Assembly: GCA_037042915.1 (NCBI GenBank)
Contig: CM073194.1
Coordinates: 3,410,001-3,474,000 of the forward strand
Direction of reading: 5' to 3'
DNA length: 64,000 nt
Source: Auricularia sp. M13
Lineage: Eukaryota; Basidiomycota; Agaricomycetes; Auriculariales; Auriculariaceae
Positions within the stretch are counted from its first letter, which is position 1. Each line of letters begins with the position of its first letter. Below, piece by piece: positions 10,738 to 20,411 of this stretch. Below the pieces are notes generated by a model that saw only the letters and a program-made list of their open reading frames with translations, searched no databases and was not told the DNA's origin. A program made the translations under genes and the position numbers.

Positions 10738-12261
10738 TCAGGCTTCATAGAAGTCATAATCCTCCATGTACTCTTCGAAGGTCGGGGGCCCGGGAGGGTC
10801 GAGCATGTGACCAAATAGTCTTTGCTCAAGTTGTCCTGTCTTCTGTCGCTCGTAGGCCATCTTCCAATGCCGCAGCTGGCCATCGCGACTGTGAAGGAAT
10901 GTGTCAGACATCCTTCATAATCGAATATCTGCGACGCACCCAGTCTTATCTCTTGGGTCGAAGAATATTCCACGATGAAGGGGAGGGAAATTCTGGGCCG
11001 TCTCCTCAATTTGCTTCACCGTCGTGACGAAATCCTCGGGCACGGTGTATGGAGCCGAGAGCCCCGCCTTCTGAGAGAGCATGCTGCGAACAATGGAAAC
11101 GACCTTCTCGGACTCCTCAAAGAATGCGGAGGACATCGATTCATCCGAGTCATCGTCTGAGCCTGATGGCGACGAGGGCTCAGGATGCGCGTCGGGATCA
11201 TCCTTGGGCAGGGAAACGGTGAAGCCATTGAGGGTGAGGTCAACCTCCGGGGCGTTGGGCGGCACCACTCCGTCGACATGGAGATTTACGACCCAGGTAA
11301 ACCTATCCCCGACCCACCGCCTCATGCTGCAGTTGAACTTCGTCTCGACGATGGCGCTGGGCCGCGAATCGCAGGGAAACTCGTAGGACGTCTCGAAGCC
11401 GCGTTGCTCGTACTTTCTGACTATCTCGGAGTCCATATTCTCCTCGGCCCGAAGGATGCACATGTTGTGGGCGTCGAAGCTCGTCCGAGGAAATAGCGAG
11501 TATGCCCGATTCCACGTGAAGAAGTTCATGACCGGAGCTGTCACGCATCAGAAAGTGAATGCGCAGGACACGATCTGCTTACTGGAGTGAAAGTCGAGTA
11601 TGGTTGCCACCGGACTGTGATGTGAAACAATAACTTGGACTTGAAGTGCCCGACGAGGTTTCTCCGATGCAGACTCGTCGTCAGAAGCAGGGTGTTCCGG
11701 ACGACCTTCAGCATCCTCGCCCTCGTCCAGCTCTTTTTCGAATCGCAGCAAGCAGGCAACGCTCTCGCATCCCCTGTACTGATCCATCATCTCGTACGAA
11801 TATGTGAGAGATGCACGAGCCCAGCCCACGCGTTCGACCTTGTCCATGAGGGCACTGAAGGACGTGGGCTTGCGGCTGTAGCTATCGTCTTGAAGACGGT
11901 ATCCTTGCTGGATCAGCCAGTTACCGACATCACGCTCGGTTCCTGGCCAAGGATAGAGGTCGACGTCGCTGGTAATCCCGTAGTCTTCTCCCATGAAGGC
12001 CTGCAGTGGCTGCGAGCCCGAAACCAGAAGCCCCGTCCGAGCCTGAAACGTGCGGAACGCACGGGGGTCGGGGAAGTAACGCAGCAGGCGCTTGTGCCAG
12101 TCACGAGTCATGTAGTCCTGGAAAGCGAGCCCTGCGCCTGGATGAATGCGTGCGAGACGCGCCGGGCTGGTCGTTCCCATGCAGTGGGAGAACAGGATAT
12201 CATAAATTGGCGGCGAATTGAAAATTTGGCGGAGAGCCTGAGAGGTGGAGGGCGTGGGCAT
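10738..12261 (-). pseudogene. F-box/nucleotidyltransferase-like protein (copy 1) with in-frame stop
   Basis: Exon 1 runs 12261-11583 and exon 2 continues from 11537 across a 45-bp intron (11538-11582). The protein has the pattern VSGSQPLQAF, then SDVDLYPWPG, then ILDFHSS joined to PVMNFF. This resembles the G-S...DxD...D pattern of the nucleotidyltransferase fold. Its paralog lies at 17209-18730 with the intron at the same place. A TGA at 10917-10915 ends the frame after 433 residues. The same frame then continues with HSRDGQLRHWKMAYERQKTG, matching the paralog tail, to a second stop at 10738. With the tail it has 492 codons against 491 in the paralog, so the TGA looks like a nonsense mutation. 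Function is unknown. Confidence 0.7.
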
Positions 12262-12615
12262 CGCTGGTTGGGGCCGCTGGGGTCTCAAGTCTAAGCGCTA
12301 AATCGGCAGCCACCGGAATTGTATCCCGTTAAAGGTCCGGGCGTCTATTCCGCGGCGGTCACATTACAGTACTAGGTGCAGAAAGTATCTTCTCCACATA
12401 TTACAGCGCATGTCCACAAAAAGTACAAAAAATGATACCCAATCAAGATATATGTGCATCAACGATACATCCTTCCTTCTGCGGGAAAGGGTTAGTCGCC
12501 AGAGCAGAGACAGCAGCGATGCCGCACATTCACCGAGTAGGGCATTTTGGTACTGGCTTTACAAGTCGACCAGGACGGCGCAGTACGTAGGACAGCATAA
12601 CTGTTACAAGAACCA

Positions 12616-13741
12616 TTATTGAAGCTCTGCAGAGGGCAATCGAACACACCCTGAAGAACGCCCATCTGGGACTAGCATAATCTCATGCGAGCCTCCGGGA
12701 AGCCAGTCGCCTAAATACCAGGGGTTCATTCCCAAATCCATAAATCTCACTTGCGCACGCACGTAGCTGAGGTCGTAAGATGGCTGGTCGACGAGACGTG
12801 TCGAACGTTCCCCCATCGGGAAAATGGGTCTGAACTTGGCTTGTAATAAGCACCTACACCAAATTATCGCATGCAACACGTATGAGGACCATTTAGAGAC
12901 GCACCCCTACCAGCCTCTGAGCTTGCAGGTGTGTTAATGTCCGGGTCAACAATGCGCGAGATTGGGGACGAAGCGCCGGTGGACCTATGACTGACGCGAG
13001 GACAACGAATTTAATCTGTCTCTGCGTCGGATGAAGCACTCATGATATAATCATACGTACGTAGGGACTGGAGGATAGAAATTTTGGCAGCTGAGTGACG
13101 AAAAGTTCGAGGTGTGAAACTGTAGCCGTGTGGACGATATGAATGCGTGTCTGATCCTCTGTACGCGGAAAGAATTTGCCTGAGGAGACATTAGAGTGGA
13201 TTGACACTCAGAATATGCCTGTTACATAGGACGCTAGATGATAAGTGACCTTGGCAATCTGCTCTTCTGCGAGTCAGCATCCAAAATCAGACCCAAGGAG
13301 CTTCATCTGACCAAGAACCAAGATGTGTGCTTCCAGGTCTTTACCCAACTGGCATTCAATCGCCGATATAGCTACTCGCTCCCGTCCAGCACCGGGAGGG
13401 CCGATGATATTAAGCATGTGGGCTTTCCCGCCGAGCAGACGGTCTAAAGGAATGCAGCCAGTCACGACGGTTGGAGCAGCCAACAGGCTAGCCAGAGAAT
13501 GGATGGTAGGGCTGATTGTCGTAGTGCGTCGTATAATAGATAGAGCGGTTTCGTGTCCAGTGCATAGATCTAGATAAATCGGCTTGATGCTGGCGCGGAA
13601 GTCAGGTGAACTACGCGCACCCTCAGCAAGATCAGACGCGTTGGCACGAGTAATTTCAGCGGCTGTGTCATAGCCCGTCCTTTCCAATAGGTAAATGGAC
13701 TTCGGCGGAAGTGGAAGCGTCGAAGCAGGCCGAATCGACAT
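12616..13741 (-). pseudogene. RAD51C-like recombinase paralog, broken
   Basis: Exon 1 starts at 13741. It has a helical N-terminus, then GCIPLDRLLGG and a Walker A-like GPPGAGRERV in which the usual Lys is Arg. Exon 2 (about 13179-13061) encodes RIHIVHTATVSHLELF, matching the region before Walker B of RAD51 paralogs. Exon 3 (from 13015) begins IKFVVLASVIGP, and exon 4 begins VLITSQVQTHFPDGG. The natural continuation, STRLVDQPSYDLSYV, is in the next frame, so a base is lost or gained near 12811-12815 in a run of G. RAD51C acts in homologous recombination. Arg for Lys, no Walker B aspartate at the expected place (VVLAS) and the frameshift point to a non-functional copy. Confidence 0.6.
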
Positions 13742-15017
13742 GGTTCAAGTCAGGAAAGGTTCAGTGGCGCGCTTTGAAACTCAGCCGAACATTTTCGCCG
13801 TCACGGTTCCGCCTCAGGCTCCTTCGCTACATAAACCAGTGCGCTTATACACGACGGGCCTTAAGATGCACGTTTTGCGCCGATACTCTGTTTGCTCGTG
13901 GCACAGATCACCTATTCGTAACCATCACTGCCGCGCACCAACCAACTTGCGTAGGTTTTCCTGGTCTGCCGTTCCGCCTACGCGCTTCAATTGCACGCCT
14001 CGATGGCATCTGAAAATATAGCCTGCAGTCATGATATGACACAACCTCCCAAGCTGCATTCGATGCCTTGCTATGTCGTGTGCACCACTGATCAGACGGG
14101 ACGTTTGCTCTTTGGATTCGTCCCGTCGTTCTGTAAGGTCCTATACCAACGAACTGGACGAGTGTTACCGGAACTTGCGTGTCTATCTGTGGTCCATCTG
14201 GACCTAGAGTACAATTTGCGTATGGGGCCGTGGACTGAACGATCGTGGTGCCTTCAGAAGCGCCAGTGGATGCGACTATGCTTGGGACTGTCAACTCGGA
14301 CTCTGCTGCACGACAACGGTGGTCGTTCTGGCTGTTCACTGACCGCTTGATGTTGCGGGTCCTTTCGCGCGGAAGGCCATGGCTCCATGTTCCCACGGCT
14401 CTGGAAGAGGGCAGTCCTGTCATTGGTTTATGATCCAGTGCTTCGGGTACCGCTTAGTCGGGCCGATATATCTATTCCTCCCGGCACAACGAACCTTGCC
14501 TAGCGGTCTCCGAGCAGTGTTCAGTTGAATACCGGCAGGCTTTGCTTTCCCGTTGCTATTGAACGGCACGCATGACATTGGACAGCATGCCGAGCACTAT
14601 ACACAAACTGCAGCTAGCTGTCAGTATGATCAGATGCCGAGTGCTCTTCATTATGCGGGGACAGGCCAATCTCCCGTCTCTGGTTTCCACCAAGCCACTA
14701 ACGCTCGTCGTGCCTGCACATCTTCCGTGCAATAATTTCCGAACCACTGAGCTTCACGAGATTTATGAGTGGTCTCGTAATTCTGAGAGCTCTATTGGTG
14801 GCTATCTTTTGCACAATCCTTTGTCTAGATTTGTCGCAATACCGGAGCTGCAGTATGGGACTAACAAAAATCACAGTGCTCACTTTAGCCCTCTCAGCCT
14901 CTGGATGCCGTGAATCGAGAGACGGCTTTGTGGTTGACCGGTTTCCGCAGCCAGAGTCGTTCGCGGCGGCACGCCACATTCTCACTCCAGGGGTTGCGAC
15001 TGTGTCCGTCGGCCAGC
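13742..15017. other. No gene recognised (1.3 kb upstream of the peroxidase)
   Basis: Several overlapping frames occur on both strands without family similarity or splice-supported exons. The last few hundred bases should hold the peroxidase promoter. Confidence 0.5.
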
Positions 15018-15025
15018 TATAAGAG
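15018..15025 (+). promoter_or_regulatory. TATA box of the peroxidase gene
   Basis: TATAAGAG lies 87 bp before the peroxidase ATG, a normal distance for a strongly expressed fungal gene with a short leader. Confidence 0.6.
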
Positions 15026-15104
15026 TCTGGCGCACCCAGCCCTGGTCTGCAGTAGAGCTCCCAGCCACCTGGCACTCAGCCCACTAGCACCCTCTATCAC
15101 AGCA

Positions 15105-16527
15105 TGATCTCTGCGGCGTTCCTCGTAACTGCTTCTCTCACTGGCGCTCTTGGTGAGGGATCACTTCCGTTGAGGTTCGCAGGGATTCATCACTCTTATA
15201 GCCGCTGTCATTCCCCGCGCCACATGCGCTGACGGGACGACGGTCACGAACGCTGCAGTATGTGCTTTTCTGTGAACGCCTCGCATTTTATCTGACCACT
15301 GCCGCAGTGCTGTGCATTTATCCCCGTTCGCGACGCTCTTATCAGCGACATGTGCGGAAACGTCCTGATGGAGAGCGAAATGCTAATCCCTAGAACAGAT
15401 TTGAGGGCACTTGTGGCGAGAACGCTCACTCTACCGTTCGCATCGGTGCGGTGGTGTACCCATGTTGACCATATGCAGTTGCTGACCCACCGCTAGCGTT
15501 CCACGATGCTGCTGGATGGAGTGACTTCAGCAACAAGGGTGGAGGTGCCGACGGCAGCATGATCCAATTCGGTATGTGCTGAACAGCTAATGGAAACTGG
15601 ATCGCAAGCAGCTAACATGAGCATCTTGCAGGCGATATCGAGCTCGCGTTTGAGGCCAACGCGGGTATCGATGAAATCGTTGACGACCTGAAACCCTTCG
15701 CGCTGCAGCATGGAATCTCGTTCGGCGATGTGTATGCATCTTTCGCTCTTCACGCGAATGGCACTAAAGCTTCTTAGGATTCACTTCGGCTCGTCAGTCG
15801 CACTTTCGCTGTGCCCCGGCGCTCCCCTAGTGCAGACCTTCGTGGGTCGTGGTAACGCCACGGAGCCAGCACCCGACGGCACGGTCCCGGATCCTTTCAA
15901 CCCAATCGACATGGTACGCGCGGTCCTTGTCGCGTTGCATAAGCGCTCACAAAGCTGAAATTACAGATCCTGGACCGCATGCTGGACATGGGCTTCCAAC
16001 CCGACGAGCTCATCGCGCTGCTCGCGAGCCACTCGATCGCCGCGCAGGACGAGATCGAGCCTGCGATCGACCGCACGCCGTTCGACTCGTCCCCCGCGCT
16101 CTTCGACTCGCAGGTATTCCTCGAGGTCCAGCTGGCCGGCACGGGCTTCCCGGGCAACGGCTCGCACCTGGGCGAAGTGGAGTCGCCCCTCGCCGGCGAG
16201 TTCCGCCTGCAGTCCGACGCGCTGCTGGCACGTGACCCGCGTACGGCCTGCACGTGGCAGTCCTTCGCACTCGACCAGGCGCTCATGGCCAGCAAGTTCG
16301 CCACCGCGATGGCCAAGCTGAGCCTCAGAGGCCAGGACCCGAACAAGCTGATCGACTGCACCGAGATCATCCCGAAGGCCGCCCCCGCCGCGCTCAACCA
16401 GGCGTTCTTCCCGCCAGGCAAGACCATCAACGACATCGACCAGGCGTGCGCCACTCAGGCGTTCCCGACCACGCTCTCCACTGCCCCAGGAGCCACGACG
16501 ACTGTCCAGCGTGTTCCGGAGCAGTAA
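15105..16527 (+). CDS. Secreted class II haem peroxidase (atypical manganese peroxidase type)
   Basis: Eight exons: 15105-15153, 15202-15257, 15308-15351, 15399-15445, 15497-15571, 15632-15731, 15778-15913 and 15967-16527. Together they encode 355 residues, the usual class II length. A signal peptide (MISAAFLVTASLTGALA) is followed by the Cys-rich start of the mature enzyme. Distal R64 and H68 lie in TVRIAFHDA, a Ca-binding GGGADGS follows, and the proximal haem ligand is H191 in LLASHSIA. The enzyme uses H2O2 to oxidise Mn2+ or phenolics outside the cell during lignin decay. Of the three Mn ligands, Glu (E57) and Asp (D197) are present, but the middle Glu is Ser (S61). The exposed catalytic Trp of lignin and versatile peroxidases is Ala (A186). 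It is therefore an atypical MnP or generic peroxidase. The gene is intact. Confidence 0.93.
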
Positions 16528-17208
16528 ACTGTTTCCAGATTTCCTTTGTGGGTTGTCCTGCTGTTCGGAGCAACATATGAAAATATACAAATCGATGATG
16601 AAAGAAACTGTTGTCCAATGAGGGCTTTAAGCCATTCCTAGGGTATTCTTCATATTCCGAATATAAACCGTCGCAGGCGAAGATAAATGCGTGCCGAAGC
16701 TGTCGAACGATTCGGACATAAGGATACGGGGGTACTTGAGCGGAGGCCGAAGTACCAAGCTCGTGCACTCCTACCACGCATTGGTGCAAGTAATTCTGCA
16801 CGTAGGCCTGCAGAGAAAAGAAAAGAAAAAACCCCGTTACTGTGAAACTTCAGTAACATGGCGAAAAGACGGCGAGAACAAGCAACACAGATTAAATTTG
16901 GAGATATAGTAGTAAGGTACACATGGGCGGAACAACATGCGGTTGCGAAGACAGGAGGGGGACGAATTACAGGATGTGAGTACATAGGGTACAGCGAGCA
17001 CGACGAGACAGAGAGAAAACAAGGCAAGGGCGAGGGGTATTATGCGAGCATATACTGTAAATTGACCATATGGTCAATGCTACGAGAAAAAAAGCAGCTT
17101 GCACGCGCGGCGGCACGTGCCGCACGTGACGTCGGGATGGCGCCACCGTGCAATTCAGACTCCGGTGTTACGGTAGACCGCGAAGGGAGGCGATACTCTC
17201 CCCCAGTC
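16528..17208. other. No gene recognised
   Basis: Intergenic sequence between the peroxidase stop and the end of the convergent NTase-like gene. It must contain both transcription ends; no other signal seen. Confidence 0.5.
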
Positions 17209-18730
17209 CTACTTCAACTTCGCCAACTTCCGCGTATTTACCTGGCGCTTGGAGTAGGGGCTGCGAGTCGACGGTTTGCAGTGTTTGAGATGATGTAGGT
17301 GCTGCTGCGAGGAGCCCAGCTGGCCGTCATGATAGCGCTGGTAGGCGAGTTTCCGTTTGCGCAGTTCGCCGTCCCGGCTATGCACATTAGCGCGCAGGGC
17401 TAACAAGTCAGGCGGCAAGGCTACGCACCCGGTCGCATCGCGTACATTGAAGTACAGGTTGCTGCAAGAGCACTGGAGTTGCTTGGCAGTTTCGCGGAGC
17501 GTCTTCAATGTGACCTTAAAGTCCAAGGGCACTGAATACGGCACCGTATACTGTCTCCCCGCGTCGGAGCGTATATCCTCTGACTCGTTGACAAACGTCT
17601 CCTGGTCAAATCGGAGTTGCACGCTGGGGACGGCAATATTAACCAACGGAATCGGAGTGTCTGTATCGGAGTCCACGTCTACAACAGAGGCTGCTGTTGG
17701 CTGAGAGAGAGTGAAGCCGTAGAGCGTGACGTCCACCGGGGGTTCCTCGGGAAGTTCAACATCGCTAGTGGAGAGGGCGATGGTCCAGGTGTACTTGTCT
17801 CCTACCCATCGTCTCATCGACAGCGTCTTCTTATCCGCGTCTTCGGTCGCCACAGCTGTGTCCATGGGAAGCGTATGTCTTTCGGTGAAGCCGCGTGATT
17901 TATACTTGGTGATGACTTCGCTATTCGGAGTCGCGTTCTGTCGAAGGGCGCACATGGTTCGTTCCCCGAGAGTGAGGCCCGGGAAGAGGGAGACTGCGCT
18001 ATCCGACGTGATGAAGTTCAAGACCACGGCTGCGGATAGAGTGAGATATAGTACAAGTACCCTTGTGGAGCGCCTTACTGGAGTGAAAGCCTAGGATGGT
18101 TATTACAGGGCTGATATCAGAAGCTATCAAGTGAATTTGCAAGACATGGTCGCTAGAAGGACCATCCTTCACAAAACACAGTATGCCAGCTACATGAGGA
18201 CACCCTCTATATGCATTCATGAGGCCAATGGGAGCCGACGCGACTGCGCTTATCCACCCGTATTGATCGACATGGTCCATGATGTCGGAAAATGCTTTAT
18301 ACGTCCCCCAGTCTTCGAGCTGAAGGCGATAGCCCTGTGCGATGATGAAGTTTCCCAATTCGCGCTCCTTTCCGGGCCAAGGATAGAGGTCCATGTCGCT
18401 ACCGAAGTCAGTCTCCAGGAAGAGCTGGAGCGCCAGGGACCCCGACACCAGGAAGCCATTGTGAGCCTGGAACGAGCAAAACGTCCATGGGTCGACGAAG
18501 CGCGACAGATGCTTGTGCCAGTTACGGGCCATGTAGGCCAGGAAGGCAAGTCGTGCACCGCGGCGGGCGGCAGAGAGGCATGCTATGGTCGCCGTGCCAA
18601 CGCAGCAGTCGAATAGGGTGTCGTAGACGGGCGGTGAGTTGAAGACGCGGTCGAACAGCGCGTTTCTGTAGGCTGAGGCCGCCGAGCGCGTCACCCGAGG
18701 TGGGCATGATGACGGCGTGAGGTCAAGCAT
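17209..18730 (-). CDS. F-box/nucleotidyltransferase-like protein (copy 2)
   Basis: Exon 1 is 18730-18079 and exon 2 is 18029-17209, around a 49-bp intron, giving 490 residues. The N-terminal 100 residues look like a degenerate F-box region (FNSPPVYDTLFDCC). Then comes GFLVSGSLALQLF, 13 residues from Gly-Ser to the DMD of SDMDLYPWPG, and AQGYRL. This fits the hG[GS]-x(9-13)-Dh[DE] signature of Pol-beta-type nucleotidyltransferases. The third acid, Asp in copy 1 (ILDFHSS), is Gly here (ILGFHSS). I chose the ATG at 18730 because an upstream in-frame start would overlap the divergent Acl4-like gene, whose ATG is 72 bp away. Catalysis is unproven. Confidence 0.75.
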
Positions 18731-18802
18731 GGGGTCGGCTGCCACCGGAAGTCCCACCTCTTTGTACCTGGAACGCGCCGCGGCACCGGCCAGTGACTTG
18801 CC

Positions 18803-20174
18803 ATGGGGCGCTTGAAGGCCGGAAAGCAACTACGCAGCGTGCCGCCGCCCAAGGAGAAACTCGATGCCAAATCCAAGGCGGCGGCGTCGTCTGCAGCGCC
18901 GACCGTGCCCAAACTGCTTGCAAAAGCACAGAGCCTCGTCGCGCAATGCGATTTCGACATGGCCCGCCGGTTCATCGACCGAATATTAGAGCAAGACCCA
19001 GCCAATGTCGAGGCCCGCGAGCTGCTGGGCGTGACCCAGCTTGAAATGGGAGATGTTGAGGCCGGACAGCAGGTAAGCAGCAAATGGCTCATGTTCGGGC
19101 TCTCGCGCTCATCCGTTCTATCCGCAGACGTTCCAAGCATTACTTCAATTGCCAAACCCTCCAGCTTCTGCGCATTTATATCTCGCGCAGCTCGAAGAGG
19201 ACCCCCGGACTGCTCTGCAGCACTATGAAGCCGCGATCGACATTTTCACGACACAGCTGAAAGGCAAAGACGCCCCATTGGCCTCCGGCCGCGAGCCCGC
19301 CTCCGAGGACGAGCTCAAGGCCAGCATCATCCGCGCCCTCTGTGCCATGGTCGAGATATGGATGTCCGATCTCTGGTGAATGCGAGCTGAAACTCTGCTT
19401 TTGCGGCGCAAGCTGACCGGAATCGCCAGCATGGAAGAAAACGCGGAAGCCACGTGCGACGCCTTGCTCGCGCGCGCCGCGCAGATCGACGAAAACAACC
19501 CCGAGGCACTCGAAGCCCTCGCGTCCTGCCGCATGTCGCAAAACCGGCCGGACGACGCGCGCGTCGCCGTCGAGCGCTCGTATGCCCAATGGAAAGATCT
19601 CGAGCCGGGTACGCGATCCCTTCGATTTCAATGTATGCAGACATGAATGCTTACTTGATTCGCCTACCAGAGGACCCTCGACGCCCCGAAATACCACAAC
19701 GCATCGCACTCGCCAAACTTTTCCTCGAGCTCGCGCAACACTACACCGAACTCGCGCTCTTCGAGAATGCCCTCGCGGTGCTGCAGGACGTCCTCGCATC
19801 CGACGACCAAGAAGTCATGGGCTGGTACCTCGAGGGCTGGTGCTTCCTCCTGATGTCCGAGCACCTGCGCAACGCGCCCGAGGGTACGACGGTCGACGGC
19901 GGCGCAACATGGACAGATCTCGCGCACGACGCCAAGGAATGCCTGGAAATGTGTAAAAATGTGCGTTGCCCGAGCTCCATTTGCGCAAGCATATTCTGAC
20001 TGCGTTCAGCTGCACATGAGCCAGGATCACCCCGACACACAGGTGCTGGATCACGTGAAAGAACTACTCACAGAGATCGCAGCGCTCAACCTGCCACCTC
20101 GAGCGAACGACGAGGACGATGGTGCTTGGGTAGACGACGACGCCGACGACGACGGTGACGTCGAGATGGCATGA
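18803..20174 (+). CDS. TPR protein, Acl4-like chaperone of ribosomal protein uL4
   Basis: Five exons (18803-19072, 19128-19375, 19430-19608, 19671-19960, 20010-20174) give 383 residues. After a basic N-terminus come TPR-type helical pairs (ARRFIDRILEQDPANVEARELLG, shown here only in part as DPANVEARELLG; SAHLYLAQLEEDPRTALQHY; NPEALEALASCRMSQ; VMGWYLEGWCFLLMSE). The end is very acidic (DEDDGAWVDDDADDDGD). This order and the acidic tail match the yeast Acl4 / fission-yeast C16D10.01c group, which captures newly made Rpl4 and carries it to the nucleus for 60S assembly. That role is known for the family and inferred here. All introns are 49-62 bp and no frame is broken. Confidence 0.8.
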
Positions 20175-20411
20175 GCATTCAGTTTTCCGCGACGCTTGAT
20201 ATGAGGAAAAGTACATATAGGATCACGACTTGCATAACACATCTTCGTCTGCTCTCGCTCTTGCATAACACATTTTTCGTCTACCCCAGTTATACTTCAT
20301 CAGTCGGCGGACGGGTGGAGGTACGGCACATCCACACGTACTCAAGTCAGAAGAGCAAGAGAAAAGCGACTCTCAAGCCGCATTTTGATTAAGTTACGCC
20401 AAACGGCCAAT

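Noticed and set aside
15105-16527. Peroxidase as a decayed fragment (only the last exon is a long frame)
   Set aside because: Seven small upstream exons with proper splice sites restore a full 355-residue enzyme with signal peptide.
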